Source of the DNA: Rhizobium sp. 007
GTDB lineage: Bacteria; Pseudomonadota; Alphaproteobacteria; Rhizobiales; Rhizobiaceae
Direction: 5' to 3'
DNA length: 64,000 nucleotides
Assembly: GCF_015353075.1 (NCBI RefSeq)
Contig: NZ_CP064188.1
Span: 2,108,001 to 2,172,000 of the forward strand
Shown: positions 61,744 to 64,000 of the stretch, piece by piece
Position numbering within the stretch: the first letter of the stretch is position 1
Layout: every line of letters starts with the position of its first letter
The notes under the pieces: generated by a model
Told to the model about the DNA's origin: nothing
The model's database searches: none
What the model saw: the letters and a program-made list of their open reading frames with translations, nothing else
Translations under genes and position numbers: made by a program

Positions 61744-61908
61744 GCTCTACTACTTGGTTCTCGAGTCTTTCTCGGCTGTACTTCGCTGATACCATGCAGG
61801 GTTGCCGGTGTCGCCGCCTTTTCTATAGGTGCCGGCCCGCGCCTTGGGAGAGCTGCCGCGGACCGGCTGGGCCTTCTCACCTCGGCCCGAAAGGTGTTCT
61901 TCACTCGT

Positions 61909-62733
61909 CTACCCCTTGATGCCCGAAGAGAGCATCAGCGCCTGCGTAACGCGCTTCTGGAAGAGCAGATAGGCAACTGCGACGGGCATGGCGGCGAGGA
62001 TCGCGACGGCCATGTCACGGGCATATTTGACGCCGAAGGCATCGCTGATCTGGGTAATGCCGACGGTAACCGTCATCATGTCCTCCGAGCTCGTGACAAG
62101 GAAGGGCCACAAGAAGGCGTTCCAGGCCATGATGTAGGTAATGATCGCAAGTGCCGTGGTAATTCCCCAGTTCAGCGGCAGATAGAGCTTGAAGAGGATC
62201 TGGAATTCCCCGCAGCCGTCGAGCTTTGCCGCTTCGCGCAATTCCTTAGGAACGGAATCGAAGAACTGCTTGTAGACGATGACGACCACCGGAACGACCA
62301 GTTGCGGCAGAATGATGCCACCCCAGGTGTTGATCAGGCCCAGCCGGTGCATGAGCACGAACTGCGATACCACAAGAGCCTGCGACGGCACCATGAAGCT
62401 CGCTAGGATGATGCCATAGAGCAGTTTGCGGCCCGGAAAGACGATCTGCGACAGCGCGTAGGCGCACATCACGCTGATCACGATCACGACGATCGTAACG
62501 GTGACGGAGGTCACGATCGAATTCATGTACCAGGTGGCGAGATTGGTATTGAAAAGCGCAAAGTAATAGGCCGAAAAGTTGAAGACGTCGGGAATGAAGG
62601 TGGTTTTCGATACCACCTCCTGCTCGGGCTTGATCGATGTGACGATCGCCCAATAGATCGGGAATGCCCACATGCAGGCGATGCACAGGGTCAGGACGAG
62701 AAGAAGCGCGTTGCCGATGGTCTTGCCGGGCAT
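61909..62733 (-). CDS. Carbohydrate ABC transporter permease (MalG type)
   Basis: A 274-residue membrane protein with six helices and the EAA loop ELREAAKLDGCGEFQILFKL. It begins MPGKTIGNALLLVLTLCIAC and contains YALSQIVFPGRKLLYGII. With the MalF-type partner directly upstream (three-base gap) it forms the channel of a CUT1-type sugar or glycerol-phosphate-like importer. Confidence 0.92.
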   Translation of the reverse strand: MPGKTIGNALLLVLTLCIACMWAFPIYWAIVTSIKPEQEVVSKTTFIPDVFNFSAYYFALFNTNLATWYMNSIVTSVTVTIVVIVISVMCAYALSQIVFPGRKLLYGIILASFMVPSQALVVSQFVLMHRLGLINTWGGIILPQLVVPVVVIVYKQFFDSVPKELREAAKLDGCGEFQILFKLYLPLNWGITTALAIITYIMAWNAFLWPFLVTSSEDMMTVTVGITQISDAFGVKYARDMAVAILAAMPVAVAYLLFQKRVTQALMLSSGIKG

Positions 62734-62736
62734 GTG

Positions 62737-63615
62737 TCAGCGCTCCCTTACGCGCAGAAGCTGGTATTGCAGCACGGAAACGACGACGATGATCAGGAAG
62801 AGCATCACGGCGACCGCCGAGCCGACACCACCATGATTGAGGCGGAAGGCCTCGCGGTAAACGAGCTGCAGCAGCACGTAGGTCGAGTTGAACGGTCCGC
62901 CTTCGGTCATCAGATAGACCTGGTCGAAGATCTTCAGCTGCAGGATAAGCTGGAGCGTAAGAACGAGCGCCGTGACCGGCCAGATCAGCGGCCAGGTGAT
63001 GCGGCGGAAGCACTGGAGGCGCGTCGCACCGTCGAGCATCGCAGCCTCATAATAATCCTGCGGAATATTGCGCAGTCCGGCGATGAAAAGCAAAAGGTTG
63101 AAGCCGTTCGTCCACCAGACCGTGACGAGGGCCACCATCGGCATGGCCCAGACGGGATCACGGAAAACACTGATGCGCTTGCCGGTGAAGAATTCGATGA
63201 TGTACTGCGCGATGCCGAACTGCTGGTCGAGCACCCATTGCCATATCTGGGTCACGACAGAAACCGGCAGGATATAGGGGATGAAGAAAAGCACGAGTAT
63301 CAGGCTCTGCAGCCAGCCCTTCAGCCGCACGACCATCAGCGCCAGACCAAGGCCGATCAGCGTGTTCGGAATGACGGTCAACACGACGAAATAGCCGGTG
63401 TTCCACACGGACGTATAGAAGAGCTTCTGGCCGAAAAGCTTCACATAGTTGCCGAACCCAACCCACTGCCCCACGCCGATCAGTGGCGCGTCGGTGAAGC
63501 TCAAGGCAAACATCTTGTAGACCGGGTAAGCAAACACGACCAGATAGGCGGTCAGAAACGGCGCGATCATGATGATCGCCGTCAGCGTCTTGCCTTGTCT
63601 TTCACTGCTGAACAC
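62737..63615 (-). CDS. Carbohydrate ABC transporter permease (MalF type)
   Basis: A 292-residue permease with six helices. The EAA loop reads DYYEAAMLDGATRLQCFRRI TWPL in two parts; PVYKMFALSFTDAPLIGVGQ is the N-terminal helix-loop typical of the UgpA/MalF group. It is located between the binding-protein gene and the MalG-type gene. Confidence 0.92.
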   Translation of the reverse strand: MFSSERQGKTLTAIIMIAPFLTAYLVVFAYPVYKMFALSFTDAPLIGVGQWVGFGNYVKLFGQKLFYTSVWNTGYFVVLTVIPNTLIGLGLALMVVRLKGWLQSLILVLFFIPYILPVSVVTQIWQWVLDQQFGIAQYIIEFFTGKRISVFRDPVWAMPMVALVTVWWTNGFNLLLFIAGLRNIPQDYYEAAMLDGATRLQCFRRITWPLIWPVTALVLTLQLILQLKIFDQVYLMTEGGPFNSTYVLLQLVYREAFRLNHGGVGSAVAVMLFLIIVVVSVLQYQLLRVRER

Positions 63616-63640
63616 TAAGCATCTCCTTCAAGCGCAAAAC

Positions 63641-63667
63641 GTCGGCCGGAGGGTCGCTCCGGCCGAC
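63641..63667 (-). terminator. Hairpin between binding-protein and permease genes
   Basis: GTCGGCCGGAG and CTCCGGCCGAC form a perfect 11-base stem with a five-base loop, just past the binding-protein stop. It is probably an attenuating or stabilising hairpin that favours binding-protein expression. Confidence 0.55.
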
Positions 63668-63673
63668 GAATTC

Positions 63674-64000
63674 TCACATCTGGCTCTTCAGTTCTTCGCG
63701 CATTTGCTCGATCGCGTCTTCCGGTTCGAGCTGCCCGTTCAATGCCGGAACCACGAAGTTCTGCGTCGCTTCGTAGATCGGGCCTGCGACGCCTGCGAGT
63801 TTGGAGACCGGATCGAAGGCAGCCGTGTCTGCGAGCTTCGCATAGGTCGCGTTCGGCTGCATTTCCTTGAATTCCTTGCTGTCGGTCACGGGCTTATAGG
63901 CCGGAATGTGACCCGCGCTCGCCCAGGAGATGCTATGCTCGTTCATCCAGTTGATGATCTCGAGTACAATCTTCACCTTCTCCGGAGCGATCGGCTTGGC
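63674..64000 (-). CDS. Extracellular sugar-binding protein, C-terminal part (runs off the window)
   Basis: About 108 C-terminal residues of an ABC transporter solute-binding protein: KIVLEIINWMNEHSISWASA, GHIPAYKPVTDSKEF and the end QMREELKSQM. The frame continues past position 64000 without a start. It is the first of the transporter genes on this strand, with the two permeases following. Confidence 0.82.
   Translation of the reverse strand, partial: AKPIAPEKVKIVLEIINWMNEHSISWASAGHIPAYKPVTDSKEFKEMQPNATYAKLADTAAFDPVSKLAGVAGPIYEATQNFVVPALNGQLEPEDAIEQMREELKSQM

Noticed and set aside
1..64000. CRISPR array
   Set aside because: No regularly spaced identical repeats with unique spacers were seen; the interspersed repeats are diverged, 1-3 kb apart and separated by genes.
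1..64000. rRNA genes or a plasmid replication origin (repABC)
   Set aside because: No ribosomal RNA segments and no RepA/B/C-like proteins are visible.

Overview
The window looks like a stretch of an alphaproteobacterial genome of the Rhizobiales (Rhizobium/Sinorhizobium/Agrobacterium type). The evidence is the moderately high GC, the many ABC and TRAP uptake systems beside catabolic genes, the QueCDE set behind a preQ1-like leader, class III cyclases fused to TolB-like/TPR modules, and IS110. Decayed mobile genes, toxin-antitoxin modules and pseudogenes between catabolic operons suggest a plasmid, a chromid or a genomic-island-rich region. No replication or conjugation gene is visible.

Layout. 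0.3-5 kb: a 24-residue membrane peptide, then an aldehyde dehydrogenase, a class III aminotransferase and an MDR dehydrogenase (amine or omega-amino-acid catabolism). 5.6-9.8 kb: a phosphodiester glycosidase, a recombinase relic, a toxin-antitoxin-like pair with a frameshifted toxin, a P-loop relic and an FAD-linked oxidase. 10-11.8 kb: queC-queD-queE behind a probable preQ1-I riboswitch. 12.3-14.5 kb: ECF sigma factor, ferritin-like Tat protein and a broken HiPIP gene. 15-28.4 kb: an accessory region with two cyclase-TolB-TPR proteins, a Mu/Tn7-like transposase relic, a sulfite-oxidase-family enzyme, two nearly identical but differently frameshifted integrase copies bracketing a cargo segment (ArsR, SRPBCC, methyltransferase, SDR, kinase, phosphotransferase), and at least nine copies of a roughly 60-nt interspersed repeat. 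28.7-33 kb: a scarred zone with three internally deleted or chimeric genes and a PemK/MazF-type module lying between 129-bp direct repeats.

33-41.5 kb: a shikimate/quinate-type catabolic operon (TRAP transporter, shikimate dehydrogenase, 3-dehydroshikimate dehydratase fused to an HPPD-like domain), interrupted by IS110 and faced by a TetR regulator, followed by a lyase relic. 42-59.7 kb: the most interesting part. A Liv-type ABC transporter, a MarR regulator, a molybdenum hydroxylase, a 6-hydroxynicotinate-reductase-like iron-sulfur protein, an ApbE-like UPF0280 protein, two tandem DUF1185 proteins, an enamidase-like amidohydrolase and a ferredoxin-NADP reductase together look like a reductive N-heterocycle (nicotinate-like) degradation system. 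Six sites matching RTTTGYAYACGAAY lie in front of its transcription units and of a multipass membrane protein, suggesting one MarR-controlled regulon. 60.8-64 kb: an ArsR-like regulator and a sugar ABC transporter that runs off the window end.

All functions are inferred by reading the translated sequence. No database search was run.
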